From contig CAJUQP010000002.1 of the NCBI GenBank assembly GCA_910588245.1, positions 62,001 through 126,000 of the forward strand: a stretch of DNA of 64,000 bases. Direction: 5' to 3'. Positions 50,754 to 59,099 of the stretch are shown piece by piece. Made by a program: the position numbers and the translations under genes. The first letter of the stretch is position 1, and the number at the start of each line of letters is the position of its first letter. Under the pieces are notes generated by a model that saw nothing but the letters and a program-made list of their open reading frames with translations, was not told where the DNA came from and ran no database searches. This DNA is from an uncultured Muribaculaceae bacterium (GTDB taxonomy: Bacteria; Bacteroidota; Bacteroidia; Bacteroidales; Muribaculaceae).

Positions 50754-51812
50754 ATGCGTCTTTCGTTCGCTCCATATCTCCTGCATTTCAAGCATCCTGC
50801 AGGCACATCGCGTGGTGTGCTGACAGAGAAACCTACGTTTCTGATAAAGGTGTATGATGAAGAGAATCCCCTTCGCTTCGGCATTGGGGAGGCAGCCGTG
50901 TTCCCTGGCCTCTCCCCGGAGGCCGACGGCAATTATGTGTGGAAACTCACGGAATTGATGGCAAATGTGGCGATAGGTAAGTCCACCGACCTATCGCGTC
51001 ATTCTTCCATACAGTTCGGCTTTGAGCAGGCGCTTCTCGATTTTTCCGGAGGTTGCCGTGGAGTATGGTTCCCTTCATCTTTCACTGCCGGAGAATCATC
51101 GATTGAGATCAATGGCTTGGTCTGGATGGGTGATTTCGACATGATGATAGAGCGCATAGAGAGCAAACTGCGCGAGGGATTCCGCTGTGTGAAGCTCAAG
51201 ATCGGAGCCATTGACTGGAGGAAAGAGATCGAGATGGTGCGTTTCATACGGGAACGTTATTCTGAGGAGGAGTTGATGATAAGGGTCGATGCCAACGGTG
51301 GTTTCACTATGGACGAAGCCCTTCCCCGGCTCAGGATGCTCGCTGATCTCGGTGTCCATTCAATAGAACAGCCTATAAAGGCGGGAAATCCGGAGCTCAT
51401 GGCGTTTTTGTGCCAGGTGTCGCCGCTTCCCATCGCTCTTGATGAAGAACTCATAGGTAAAGCCACAACGGAGGAGAAAATACATTTGCTTGATGTCATA
51501 AAGCCGGCATATATAATCCTCAAACCGGCATTGTGCGGAGGTTTCTCAGGTGCGGAGGAATGGATATCTCTCGCCTCGGAGAGAGGCATCGGATGGTGGG
51601 TGACATCAGCCCTGGAGTCGAACGTGGGCCTTGATGCGATAGCCCAGTGGACCGCACATATCGGAGCCGATGGACCGCAGGGCCTTGGCACAGGCGCGCT
51701 CTTCACCGACAATTTCTCTTCTCCGATCAGACTTTCAGGCGACCGGCTCAGCATCGATACTTCCGCCGCATTCGACTATTCGCAGTTCGACGGGCTTAAG
51801 TGGCATATGTGA
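50754..51812 (+). CDS. menC: o-succinylbenzoate synthase
   Basis: 352 residues, enolase superfamily. Lys acid/base in CVKLKIGAIDW, metal ligands in MIRVDANGGF, SIEQPIKAG and ALDEELIG, and the second Lys in ILKPALCGG. It dehydrates SHCHC to o-succinylbenzoate. Two bp separate it from menB and 14 bp from menE. Confidence 0.95.
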   Translation: MRLSFAPYLLHFKHPAGTSRGVLTEKPTFLIKVYDEENPLRFGIGEAAVFPGLSPEADGNYVWKLTELMANVAIGKSTDLSRHSSIQFGFEQALLDFSGGCRGVWFPSSFTAGESSIEINGLVWMGDFDMMIERIESKLREGFRCVKLKIGAIDWRKEIEMVRFIRERYSEEELMIRVDANGGFTMDEALPRLRMLADLGVHSIEQPIKAGNPELMAFLCQVSPLPIALDEELIGKATTEEKIHLLDVIKPAYIILKPALCGGFSGAEEWISLASERGIGWWVTSALESNVGLDAIAQWTAHIGADGPQGLGTGALFTDNFSSPIRLSGDRLSIDTSAAFDYSQFDGLKWHM

Positions 51813-51826
51813 TGGTGTAGCCGGTC

Positions 51827-52801
51827 GTGACGATTGATGGAATCATTTACGGAAAAATGACTTTTGAGGAATTCATAGAGGAGTGGAGATCGGACAGTGA
51901 TCATATCACGGCCCATACTTCCGGCTCCACGGGAAAACCCAAGACAATAACGCTTGATAAGGAATTCGTGAGGAGGAGCGCACTCCGCACGAATTCCTTT
52001 TTCCGCATAACCTCAGCAAGCCGTCTTCATTCATGTGTGGCACCCGACTTCATAGGGGGAAAGATGATGGCGGTCAGGGCTTTGGAGGCTGGATGTCGTC
52101 TCACATGGGAGACCCCGTCCAACCGTCCGCTTGCGGATGCCGGAGCTGCCGGTAGGATAGACCTCCTTGCGGTTGTGCCTTCGCAGACCTTGCATATACT
52201 TGATAATATGGAGAAATTGCCGGAGATCAGGGCGATGCTTGTGGGAGGTTCGGCCATCGATCCCTCTTTGCGCAGGCGCATAGCCGGGAGCGGTATTAAT
52301 GCTTATGAGAGCTACGGTATGACTGAGACCGCTTCTCATATCGCCCTTCGCAGGATAGAGGCGGAAGAGGGTTGGTTTGAGACTCTTGGAGGAATAATGG
52401 TTGCGACCGATACGCGGGGATGCCTTGAGATATGGTTTCCTTCTGGCGAGAGATTCATCACAAATGATCTTGCCGCGACAGATGGCAATTCAAGATTCCG
52501 GATTTGCGGACGCTATGACCATATCATCATAACCGGCGGGAAGAAAGTGAATCCGTTTGAGGTGGAGAGAAAGATTACCGGAATGATCGACGCTCCATTC
52601 GTGGTCACATCTGAACCCGATGTGAAATGGGGTCGTCGGATTGTGCTCAGGATAGAACGTGCTGCCGGCTCAACTCCTGATGAATTGCCGGAATTGTTGA
52701 GTAAGGGTCTGCGTGAGGCTCTTTTACCCTGGGAGATGCCCAAGGAGATAGAGATTGTCGATAAGCTTGAAAGAACACCCAATGGAAAGCTGAAAAGATA
52801 G
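51827..52801 (+). CDS. menE: o-succinylbenzoate-CoA ligase (short form)
   Basis: 324 residues from a GTG start; MTIDGIIYGKMTFEEFI resembles the family N-terminus, so I prefer it over the ATG at 51857. Acyl-AMP ligase motifs: HTSGSTGKPKTITL (P-loop), YGMTETASH, GRYDHIIITGGKKVNP and the final catalytic Lys in RTPNGKLKR. It is much shorter than the usual 450-480 residues: about 100 residues of the N-terminal subdomain are missing, as I recall from other Bacteroidetes MenE. Last gene of the men unit; a terminator follows. Confidence 0.92.
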   Translation: MTIDGIIYGKMTFEEFIEEWRSDSDHITAHTSGSTGKPKTITLDKEFVRRSALRTNSFFRITSASRLHSCVAPDFIGGKMMAVRALEAGCRLTWETPSNRPLADAGAAGRIDLLAVVPSQTLHILDNMEKLPEIRAMLVGGSAIDPSLRRRIAGSGINAYESYGMTETASHIALRRIEAEEGWFETLGGIMVATDTRGCLEIWFPSGERFITNDLAATDGNSRFRICGRYDHIIITGGKKVNPFEVERKITGMIDAPFVVTSEPDVKWGRRIVLRIERAAGSTPDELPELLSKGLREALLPWEMPKEIEIVDKLERTPNGKLKR

Positions 52802-52838
52802 GACACAACTTTTGAATCATGCCATTGTTATGAAAGTG

Positions 52839-52885
52839 AGACCGGATATGGTGCGGTTGCGGCCAGTGTGTCCGGTCTTGTTTTT
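52839..52885 (+). terminator. Terminator of the fmt-men operon
   Basis: AGACCGGA (52839-52846) pairs with TCCGGTCT (52871-52878) around a structured 24-nt loop and is followed by TGTTTTT. Confidence 0.7.
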
Positions 52886-52909
52886 ACGATAACTATAAAT
52901 ACGGCTGCA

Positions 52910-53863
52910 ATGGCTGGTTTCAGCAAAACATATCTTATCTCGTCGGTGGCCGTCATTCTCGCCACTGCCTCATCGTGTATTTACGACAGCATCCCGCTGT
53001 GCCCGGAAGAGAAGGTGGAGATCACTATCTGCAACGACTGGAATGGGGCTCCCGAGGCCACACCCGAGGGGATGGCTTATCTTTTTTTTATGGAAGGTCT
53101 TGCCTCTCCATGGCGTTTTGATTTTCCGGGCAGGGAAGCCGGTAAAGTGTCGCTCTCTGCCGGCGACTACAGATTTGTCATGTTTAACGACGATACTTCT
53201 GATATCGTTTTTGATAAGGATTCCGAAGGCATCCCTTTGGCGACTACACATGCCGATAAGGGATATACTGAAGGAATCGCGGAGAATGTCCGTCAGGCGC
53301 CCGATATGATGTGGTCGGCGTCTATCCGCAAGGTCATGGTGAGTGAGGATATGGTGGAATACACATCCGGCGACAGTTTGGCCGGAGGGGACGGATCTTA
53401 TAAGATCATTACGGAACCGGTCCAGATCACGCCGCAATTCCGGGTAAAGGTGCTTAAGCTGGAGAATCTGCAGGGAGTCTCAGCCATGAAAGGGGTGATC
53501 ACCGGAATGGCTTCGGGAATAAATCTTTTTGAACGGAGCAGAAAAGGCCCTGATACCGCGGTCTCCTTCTCTCCGGAAATCTGTGCTGACTCTACCGTGA
53601 GGGCGGTTTTCAATACTTTCGGACGTCCGGATGGCCTTGATGTAAGAAATTATCTGAAACTGTGCTTCCTGCTCTCTGACGGAAGGATTGTCTGCGAGGT
53701 GTATGATGTCACGGCAAAGATTCTGGCTGCCCCCGATCCAATGAGAATAGAGCTTGTGATAGATTCTGTGTCGCTGCCTTATGCCCCGCCGGCAGGGAGC
53801 GGGGGCGCGTTCGATCCGCAAGTGGCCGGATGGATCACTGTGGTGGTGAACTATGAAGTATGA
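52910..53863 (+). CDS. DUF5119-type lipoprotein of a fimbrillin cassette
   Basis: 317 residues from the ATG at 52910 (the frame opens at 52868, before the signal peptide). The signal ends in ATASSC, a plausible lipoprotein site. The segments ICNDWNGAPEATPEGMAYLF and LSAGDYRFVMFNDDTSDIVF match the DUF5119 family, found beside Mfa/FimA-type fimbrillins in Bacteroidales. Likely a surface-exposed anchor or minor pilin. The next gene, 32 bp on, is a fimbrillin. Family name from memory. Confidence 0.75.
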   Translation: MAGFSKTYLISSVAVILATASSCIYDSIPLCPEEKVEITICNDWNGAPEATPEGMAYLFFMEGLASPWRFDFPGREAGKVSLSAGDYRFVMFNDDTSDIVFDKDSEGIPLATTHADKGYTEGIAENVRQAPDMMWSASIRKVMVSEDMVEYTSGDSLAGGDGSYKIITEPVQITPQFRVKVLKLENLQGVSAMKGVITGMASGINLFERSRKGPDTAVSFSPEICADSTVRAVFNTFGRPDGLDVRNYLKLCFLLSDGRIVCEVYDVTAKILAAPDPMRIELVIDSVSLPYAPPAGSGGAFDPQVAGWITVVVNYEV

Positions 53864-53895
53864 CCGAATGTTGTTAAATAAAAAGGAATTATATT

Positions 53896-54924
53896 ATGAA
53901 AACATTGCTGTTTATGGTTATCCCCCTTGCTTTGATGGGGGCTGCCTGTTCCGGAGATAACGAGCCGTCAAAGCCGGATTCAAAGACGTCGGGGAAGGAG
54001 ATCAGTTTCTATGCTATGGCTCCTAAGGGCACCCGCGCGCCATCGACCACAACCGCTACGCTGCAGGACTTCATCGTCTATGCCTTTACCGACTCATCGG
54101 TAATCATGAATGGTGTGACAGTGAAGAGAAACGGTGGATCATGGACTTATTCCCCCGTGGTCTACTGGCCTTCCTCGCCTGTAGACTTCTATGCTGTCAG
54201 TCCCGACATAAGGACGGGGTCGGATATGACGCCAGATTCCGACGAGGTGATCCGGGAAATTTCATGCGGAAGTACCGATCTTTTGTATGCTGTCAGCATG
54301 AACGAGCTTGAGAGTCTCACACCGGTGCCTCTTACCTTCCGTCATGCCATGAGCAGAGTGTCGATCATGCTCTCAAGCACGAGCGACAGATATAGTGTGG
54401 AGGTATATCACGTTTCGGTCAACAATATCTCTCTTACTGGAGATTTCACATTGCCTAAAGTGAATACGTCCGATGAATCGGGACTGGGCACCTGGAGCGG
54501 ATTGTCAGCCTCCGCTAAGACTCTCTTGTATTATAATATGGATGGAGCCTCCACATTGCTTTCGACCACTCCGCGTGATCTTACTGAGGGAAATCTCAAC
54601 ATCTCGTTCTTTGTGCCGCAGACTCTTGAACCTCTCGATTATTCCTCCGGTGATTTTACCGGCGATTTCATGCAGATAGATTGTGTGGTCAAAGACAAGT
54701 CGACGGGTGAAACAGTATGGCCCAATGAGAATACTCCTTCATATCTTCTGGTCGCTCAGACAGATTGCGGCCGCATGCTCTTCCCTTTGGCCACCCCGAC
54801 CGTGACTTCATGGCAGCAAGGCTATTCATACGTGTATAATGTTGTGATCAACAAAACCTATTCGGTAGATACGATAGAATTCGCTCCGGTAGTGAAGGAC
54901 TATATAGTGACCCAGCCTTTCTGA
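53896..54924 (+). CDS. Fimbrillin family lipoprotein (Mfa-like)
   Basis: 342 residues. Signal MKTLLFMVIPLALMGAAC with lipobox; the mature part has the features of type V pilins: KGTRAPSTTTATLQDFIVYA near the start, WTYSPVVYWPSSPVDFYAVS, LTFRHAMSRVSIML, and a C-terminal WQQGYSYVYNVVINK strand. Lipidation then Arg-protease cleavage and strand donation would build the fimbria. The K/R in KGTRAP is a candidate cleavage region. Partner of the DUF5119 gene. No further pilus genes lie nearby. Confidence 0.85.
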   Translation: MKTLLFMVIPLALMGAACSGDNEPSKPDSKTSGKEISFYAMAPKGTRAPSTTTATLQDFIVYAFTDSSVIMNGVTVKRNGGSWTYSPVVYWPSSPVDFYAVSPDIRTGSDMTPDSDEVIREISCGSTDLLYAVSMNELESLTPVPLTFRHAMSRVSIMLSSTSDRYSVEVYHVSVNNISLTGDFTLPKVNTSDESGLGTWSGLSASAKTLLYYNMDGASTLLSTTPRDLTEGNLNISFFVPQTLEPLDYSSGDFTGDFMQIDCVVKDKSTGETVWPNENTPSYLLVAQTDCGRMLFPLATPTVTSWQQGYSYVYNVVINKTYSVDTIEFAPVVKDYIVTQPF

Positions 54925-54992
54925 TCAGTCATTACAGCTTATTCAATGCCGGCCTGCGATGCCGCCCTGCGGATGCCGGAATGATATATTCT

Positions 54993-55041
54993 ATAACGCC
55001 GCCTCCATTTCCCCCCGGAGGTGGCGTTAGTCTTGTTTTTT
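54993..55041 (+). terminator. Terminator of the fimbrillin cassette
   Basis: TAACGCC-GCCTCC pairs with GGAGG-T-GGCGTTA around a C-rich loop and is followed by a T-rich tail (TCTTGTTTTTTA). The rest of the 338-bp gap to the next gene holds the promoter at 55112 and nothing else recognised. Confidence 0.8.
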
Positions 55042-55111
55042 AGTAATTTCGATAAATTGAACGCCTGAATACACAATTTTTATGAGTTTTTTATGGAAAA
55101 GCGCCGATATG

Positions 55112-55143
55112 TTTTTATGTTACAAAAAAATGTTATAAATTTG
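55112..55143 (+). promoter_or_regulatory. Promoter for the Crp/Fnr-type regulator
   Basis: TTTT (55112-55115), 20-nt spacer and TAAATTTG (55136-55143). The promoter lies inside an imperfect inverted repeat beginning TATGTTaCA and ending TGaAACATA, which might be an autoregulatory site. The leader is about 110 nt. Confidence 0.55.
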
Positions 55144-55262
55144 TGTTGTGAAACATAGAAGCCCTTTTAAACTCTTCCCTGTCTCCTCTTCCCTGATCAG
55201 TTTGAATAGACTTCACAACTTCTAACGGAACATAACCACTCCTAATTATTTATCGGAATGCG

Positions 55263-55964
55263 ATGATAAAGAAGAGCACTCTTGAGCATATCATAAGCGA
55301 GGATCTTTCCGATCTATGGAAAAACCTTTCTCCGGAGGAGAAAAGGACCGTGACCGACAATTTTACCATTCTTCATTATAAGAAGGGGCAGATTATCTAT
55401 GCGGAGCAGGAGGAGCCGGAATACCTCTGGTGCCTGCTTAAAGGGAAGGTTAAGATGTATAAGAGCGGCATAGGCGACAGGGTGCAGATCCTGAGGCTCT
55501 ACCGCCCGGTGCAATATTTCGGTTACAGGGCTTATTTCGCTAAGGAGAAGTATGTGTCGTCGTGCGCGGCATTTGAAGCCTCGGTGCTCGGGTGTATTCC
55601 GATGCATATTGTCGAGGATCTTATACGATGCAACAATGACCTTGCCATGTTTTTCATCCACGAACTGTCGCGTAATCTTGGCGGTTCCGACACAAAAATT
55701 GTGAACCTCACCCAGAAACATATACGCGGCCGTCTGGCTGAAGCTCTTCTTCTGCTTGCAGACAACTATGGGCTGGAGGATGATGAGGCTACTCTCAAGA
55801 TATATATGAGCCGTGAGGATCTCGCAAACCTTTCCAATATGACTACGTCGAACGCCATCCGCACACTCACTACATTCATGGCGGAGAAACTCATTCTGGT
55901 TGACGGGCGTCGCATAAAGATACTCAATGTGCCGATGCTTCGCAAGATCTCGAAGTTCGGCTAA
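55263..55964 (+). CDS. Crp/Fnr family transcription regulator
   Basis: 233 residues: a cyclic-nucleotide-binding-like beta-roll (about 20-130, ILHYKKGQIIYAEQEEPEYL, LLKGKVKMYKSGIGD), a dimer helix, and a winged helix at the C-terminus (MSREDLANLSNMTTSNAIRT, typical Crp recognition helix). The Cys cluster of FNR is lacking, and the cAMP phosphate-binding RxS is not seen, so the signal is unknown. Possible targets are unknown; the respiratory operon with its inverted repeat is one candidate. Transcribed alone, terminated by a 46-bp palindrome. Confidence 0.9.
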   Translation: MIKKSTLEHIISEDLSDLWKNLSPEEKRTVTDNFTILHYKKGQIIYAEQEEPEYLWCLLKGKVKMYKSGIGDRVQILRLYRPVQYFGYRAYFAKEKYVSSCAAFEASVLGCIPMHIVEDLIRCNNDLAMFFIHELSRNLGGSDTKIVNLTQKHIRGRLAEALLLLADNYGLEDDEATLKIYMSREDLANLSNMTTSNAIRTLTTFMAEKLILVDGRRIKILNVPMLRKISKFG

Positions 55965-56003
55965 GGCACCATTGTTACATACCGTTTTTCCAAGGCATAA
56001 GAC

Positions 56004-56049
56004 ACATCAGAAAGGCCGGAAGGGAATTCCCTTCCGGCCTTTCTGATGT
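56004..56049. terminator. 46-bp perfect palindrome, terminator
   Basis: All bases from 56004 to 56049 pair about centre 56026/56027 (GC-rich core, GAATTC centre). It lies 40 bp after the Crp/Fnr-type gene. The following 200 bp to the next gene are AT-rich with only the -7 box at 56230. Confidence 0.85.
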
Positions 56050-56229
56050 CATTGTCATTCATTACTCTTTCGTAGGCTTTGTCCGGCATCGTAAAATTAG
56101 TAAAAATATAAATCCTGACGGTGTGGTGATTCTGTAAATTATAGCCTGTAAATAGCCATATCGGGCAAGGATGAAATAAAAATACCCTAATTTGAGATAA
56201 ATGGGAACACCCGGATAGCGATAAGAAGT

Positions 56230-56237
56230 TAAATTTG
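56230..56237 (+). promoter_or_regulatory. -7 element ahead of the GH28-GH43 gene
   Basis: TAAATTTG, 25 bp before the ATG at 56263. No -33 TTTG at the right distance, so the promoter may need an activator. Confidence 0.4.
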
Positions 56238-56262
56238 CAACATAATCTAAATCCTGAAAACG

Positions 56263-58938
56263 ATGAATTTTGAAAAGATTATAATCTTTGCTCATGTGAG
56301 ATCCTTCAGACGGGATTGCATCTGTATCTTGTTTTTGTGTCTTGCATTGTTTCCCGTGCTCGCTAAAGAGGCGCGCACCGGGAGATTTTTAAGCCATAAG
56401 GTTGAGGCTCCTTTCCCTATGCCTGAGATCCGTGAGTATGTGTTCCCGGATAGGGATTTCCTTATCACAGATTATGGCGCCGACACCGTGCGCAATGATC
56501 CTCGTGCCAACAGTAATGCGATAGCCAAGGCCATGAAGGCATGCAGTAAGGCGGGAGGAGGACGGGTCGTGGTGCCTGCCGGGATGTGGCGCACCGGTCC
56601 TATTCATTTCAGAAGCAATGTCAACCTATATCTTGCCGAGGGGGCCACTGTGCGGTTCAGTGATGATCCCGAGCTTTATCTGCCGGCAGTGGAGACAACC
56701 TGGGAGGGGATGGAATGCTATAATTATTCCCCTCTTGTCTATGCATATGGCTGCGAGAATGTGGCCATAACCGGCAAAGGGACGCTGGCGCCTGAGATGG
56801 AGACCTGGAGAGGCTGGTTCAGTCGCCCGAAGCCACACATGGATGCTCTTCACGATCTTTATATGGATGCGTCCACCGGAGTTCCCGTCAAGAAGCGGCA
56901 GATGGCGAAAGGGGAGAACCATATGCGTCCGCATCTCATACAGTTCAACCGTTGCACGAATGTGCTTCTCGACGGTTTCCGTATCCGCGAGAGCCCTTTC
57001 TGGACCATACACATGTATCTTTGCCGCAACGGAATCGCCCGCAATCTTGATGTCAGGGCTCACGGTCACAACAACGATGGCATAGATATCGACATGACAC
57101 GTGATTTCCTCGTTGAGAATTGTGTTTTCGATCAGGGTGACGATGCCGTGGTGATAAAGTCAGGACGTAATCAGGATGCCTGGCGTCTTGCCACTCCTTC
57201 GGAGAATATTGTGGTCAGGAATTGCAAGATACTCGCGGGACACGTGCTCCTCGGCATCGGCAGCGAGATTTCCGGAGGCGTCAGAAACGTGTATATGCAC
57301 GATTGCGAGGCTCCGGTGTCTGTCCACAGGCTCTTTTTCGTGAAGACAAATCACCGTCGTGGCGGATTCGTTGAGAATATCTACATGGATCGCGTGAAGA
57401 CTGGCGATGTGATCAGTGTTCTTGAGATTGATACGGAGGTGCTCTATCAGTGGAAGAATCTTGTGCCTACTCTCGAGACAAGACTTACTAAGATTGACGG
57501 GATACATATCAGCAACGTGGAGTGTGGCAATGCCGACATGATCTATGACCTTAAGGGAAACGCTGATCTCCCTGTGACTGATGTCACGATCGAGAATGTC
57601 AAGGTCGGTACGGTAAGGAAAGGCGTAAGCAATGTGGTTGCGGTTGAAGATCTGAAAGTCTCCGGTGTTTCCTGGGATGTCGAGCAGAAACTTGTGGTCA
57701 ATGGTGTGCCATGGTTCGATTCGGATGGAAACATCATCAACGCCCATGGAGCCTGTATAGTGAAGGATGGTGGTAAATACTGGCTTTTCGGGGAGTATAA
57801 GTCTGACGAGAGCAATGCTTTTCCCGGTTTCGGGTGTTATTCCTCTGATGATCTCGTCAACTGGAAGTTTGAGCGTGTTGTGCTTCCGGTGCAGAAAGAC
57901 GGGATTCTCGGACCCGACAGGGTAGGGGAGCGTGTGAAGGTGATGAAATGTCCCGAGACAGGGGAATATATCATGCTGATGCATGCCGACAATCTGCAAT
58001 ATAAGGATCCGAATATCGGGATAGCGGTCAGTGACAGGATAAACGGAGACTATACACTTCTCGGTACTTTAGAATATGACGGTAAGCCGATCAAACGCTG
58101 GGATATGGGCACTTTCCAGGATGAGGACGGCACAGGTTATCTACTCATTCATCACGGCCCGATCTATAGGTTAAGCGATGACTACCGTTCGATAGCCGAA
58201 CAGGTGGCTGATGTGAAGGGGATGGGGGAGAGTCCCGCCATGTTTAAGAAAAACGGTACCTATTATCTCCTGACCTCCAATCTGACAAGCTGGGAACGCA
58301 ATGACAACTATTATTTCTCAGCGTCCTCGGTCAGAGGCCCGTGGAAGAAAAGGGGGCTGTTCTGTCCGGAAGGTACGCTGACACATAATTCCCAGTCTAC
58401 TTTCGTATTCCCTCTTGAGGTGGAGGGTGACACCATACCTATGTATATGGGCGACCGCTGGTCGTATCCTCATCAAGCTTCCGCGGCCACATATGTATGG
58501 CAACCGATTGTGGTTGAGCGTGATTCGATCTCGATTCCGGAGTTTTGGCCGGCGTGGAATGCGAAGACAGCCAGTCCGGTAAGTTTCCCGTCGAAGAGGA
58601 AAGTGCATGACTGGAAGTCAGACAAGAAAGGCGATACTCTCCGTATTCCCTTCTATGGAAGGTCGATAAAACTTTTCGGACATACCGATGTTGATGGTGG
58701 CTATGCCCTGGTCCGTCTCAAGGATAAATCGGGGAAGACGCTTCATTCCTCCTATGTCGATTTCTATAGCAAAGTGCCCGACGAAGGTATCCGATTCGTA
58801 AGTCGCGATTATCCTCAGGACAACTATGTGCTTGAGGTTGAGGTCTCCGGCGAACACCCCGTATGGTCGAACAAACGCGGTGACCGTTTCGGAAGCACAG
58901 GCTACACCGTCAGCGTCTCCTCCTCCCTCGCCGAATGA
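56263..58938 (+). CDS. Secreted GH28 polygalacturonase-like / GH43 fusion enzyme
   Basis: 891 residues; signal peptide about 1-35 after a long basic n-region. Residues about 60-470 are a GH28 beta-helix: NNDGIDID and VFDQGDDAVVIKSG carry the catalytic Asps, AGHVLLGIGSE the conserved His. Residues about 480-775 are a five-blade GH43-like domain (INAHGACIVKDGGKYWLFGE, RWDMGTFQDEDGTGYLLIHH, GESPAMFKKNGTYYLL with the likely acid Glu). The usual GH43 base Asp at the first blade is replaced by NAHG, as in the exo-galactanase-type subfamilies. The last 115 residues form a beta-sandwich, perhaps carbohydrate-binding. Both activities suggest attack on pectin with galactan side chains. No SusC/D genes adjoin. 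Confidence 0.88.
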   Translation: MNFEKIIIFAHVRSFRRDCICILFLCLALFPVLAKEARTGRFLSHKVEAPFPMPEIREYVFPDRDFLITDYGADTVRNDPRANSNAIAKAMKACSKAGGGRVVVPAGMWRTGPIHFRSNVNLYLAEGATVRFSDDPELYLPAVETTWEGMECYNYSPLVYAYGCENVAITGKGTLAPEMETWRGWFSRPKPHMDALHDLYMDASTGVPVKKRQMAKGENHMRPHLIQFNRCTNVLLDGFRIRESPFWTIHMYLCRNGIARNLDVRAHGHNNDGIDIDMTRDFLVENCVFDQGDDAVVIKSGRNQDAWRLATPSENIVVRNCKILAGHVLLGIGSEISGGVRNVYMHDCEAPVSVHRLFFVKTNHRRGGFVENIYMDRVKTGDVISVLEIDTEVLYQWKNLVPTLETRLTKIDGIHISNVECGNADMIYDLKGNADLPVTDVTIENVKVGTVRKGVSNVVAVEDLKVSGVSWDVEQKLVVNGVPWFDSDGNIINAHGACIVKDGGKYWLFGEYKSDESNAFPGFGCYSSDDLVNWKFERVVLPVQKDGILGPDRVGERVKVMKCPETGEYIMLMHADNLQYKDPNIGIAVSDRINGDYTLLGTLEYDGKPIKRWDMGTFQDEDGTGYLLIHHGPIYRLSDDYRSIAEQVADVKGMGESPAMFKKNGTYYLLTSNLTSWERNDNYYFSASSVRGPWKKRGLFCPEGTLTHNSQSTFVFPLEVEGDTIPMYMGDRWSYPHQASAATYVWQPIVVERDSISIPEFWPAWNAKTASPVSFPSKRKVHDWKSDKKGDTLRIPFYGRSIKLFGHTDVDGGYALVRLKDKSGKTLHSSYVDFYSKVPDEGIRFVSRDYPQDNYVLEVEVSGEHPVWSNKRGDRFGSTGYTVSVSSSLAE

Positions 58939-59022
58939 TGGTGGCCCTCGGACAATACGCATTTACATTGCATTATATGACGACCGTCCGACAGGATTAA
59001 GAAGTATAGCAATAATAAATAT

Positions 59023-59062
59023 AAAAAAATAGAGACGTCCTTAAGGCGTCTCTATTTTTTTT
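59023..59062. terminator. Bidirectional terminator between GH28-GH43 and GH57 genes
   Basis: A 7-A run, TAGAGACG, CCTTAAGG, CGTCTCTA and an 8-T run, with one bulged T. It works on both strands for the convergent genes. Confidence 0.85.
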
Positions 59063-59099
59063 ATAGGTTGTTAATTGTCGATAGTTCTGAAGATTTACC

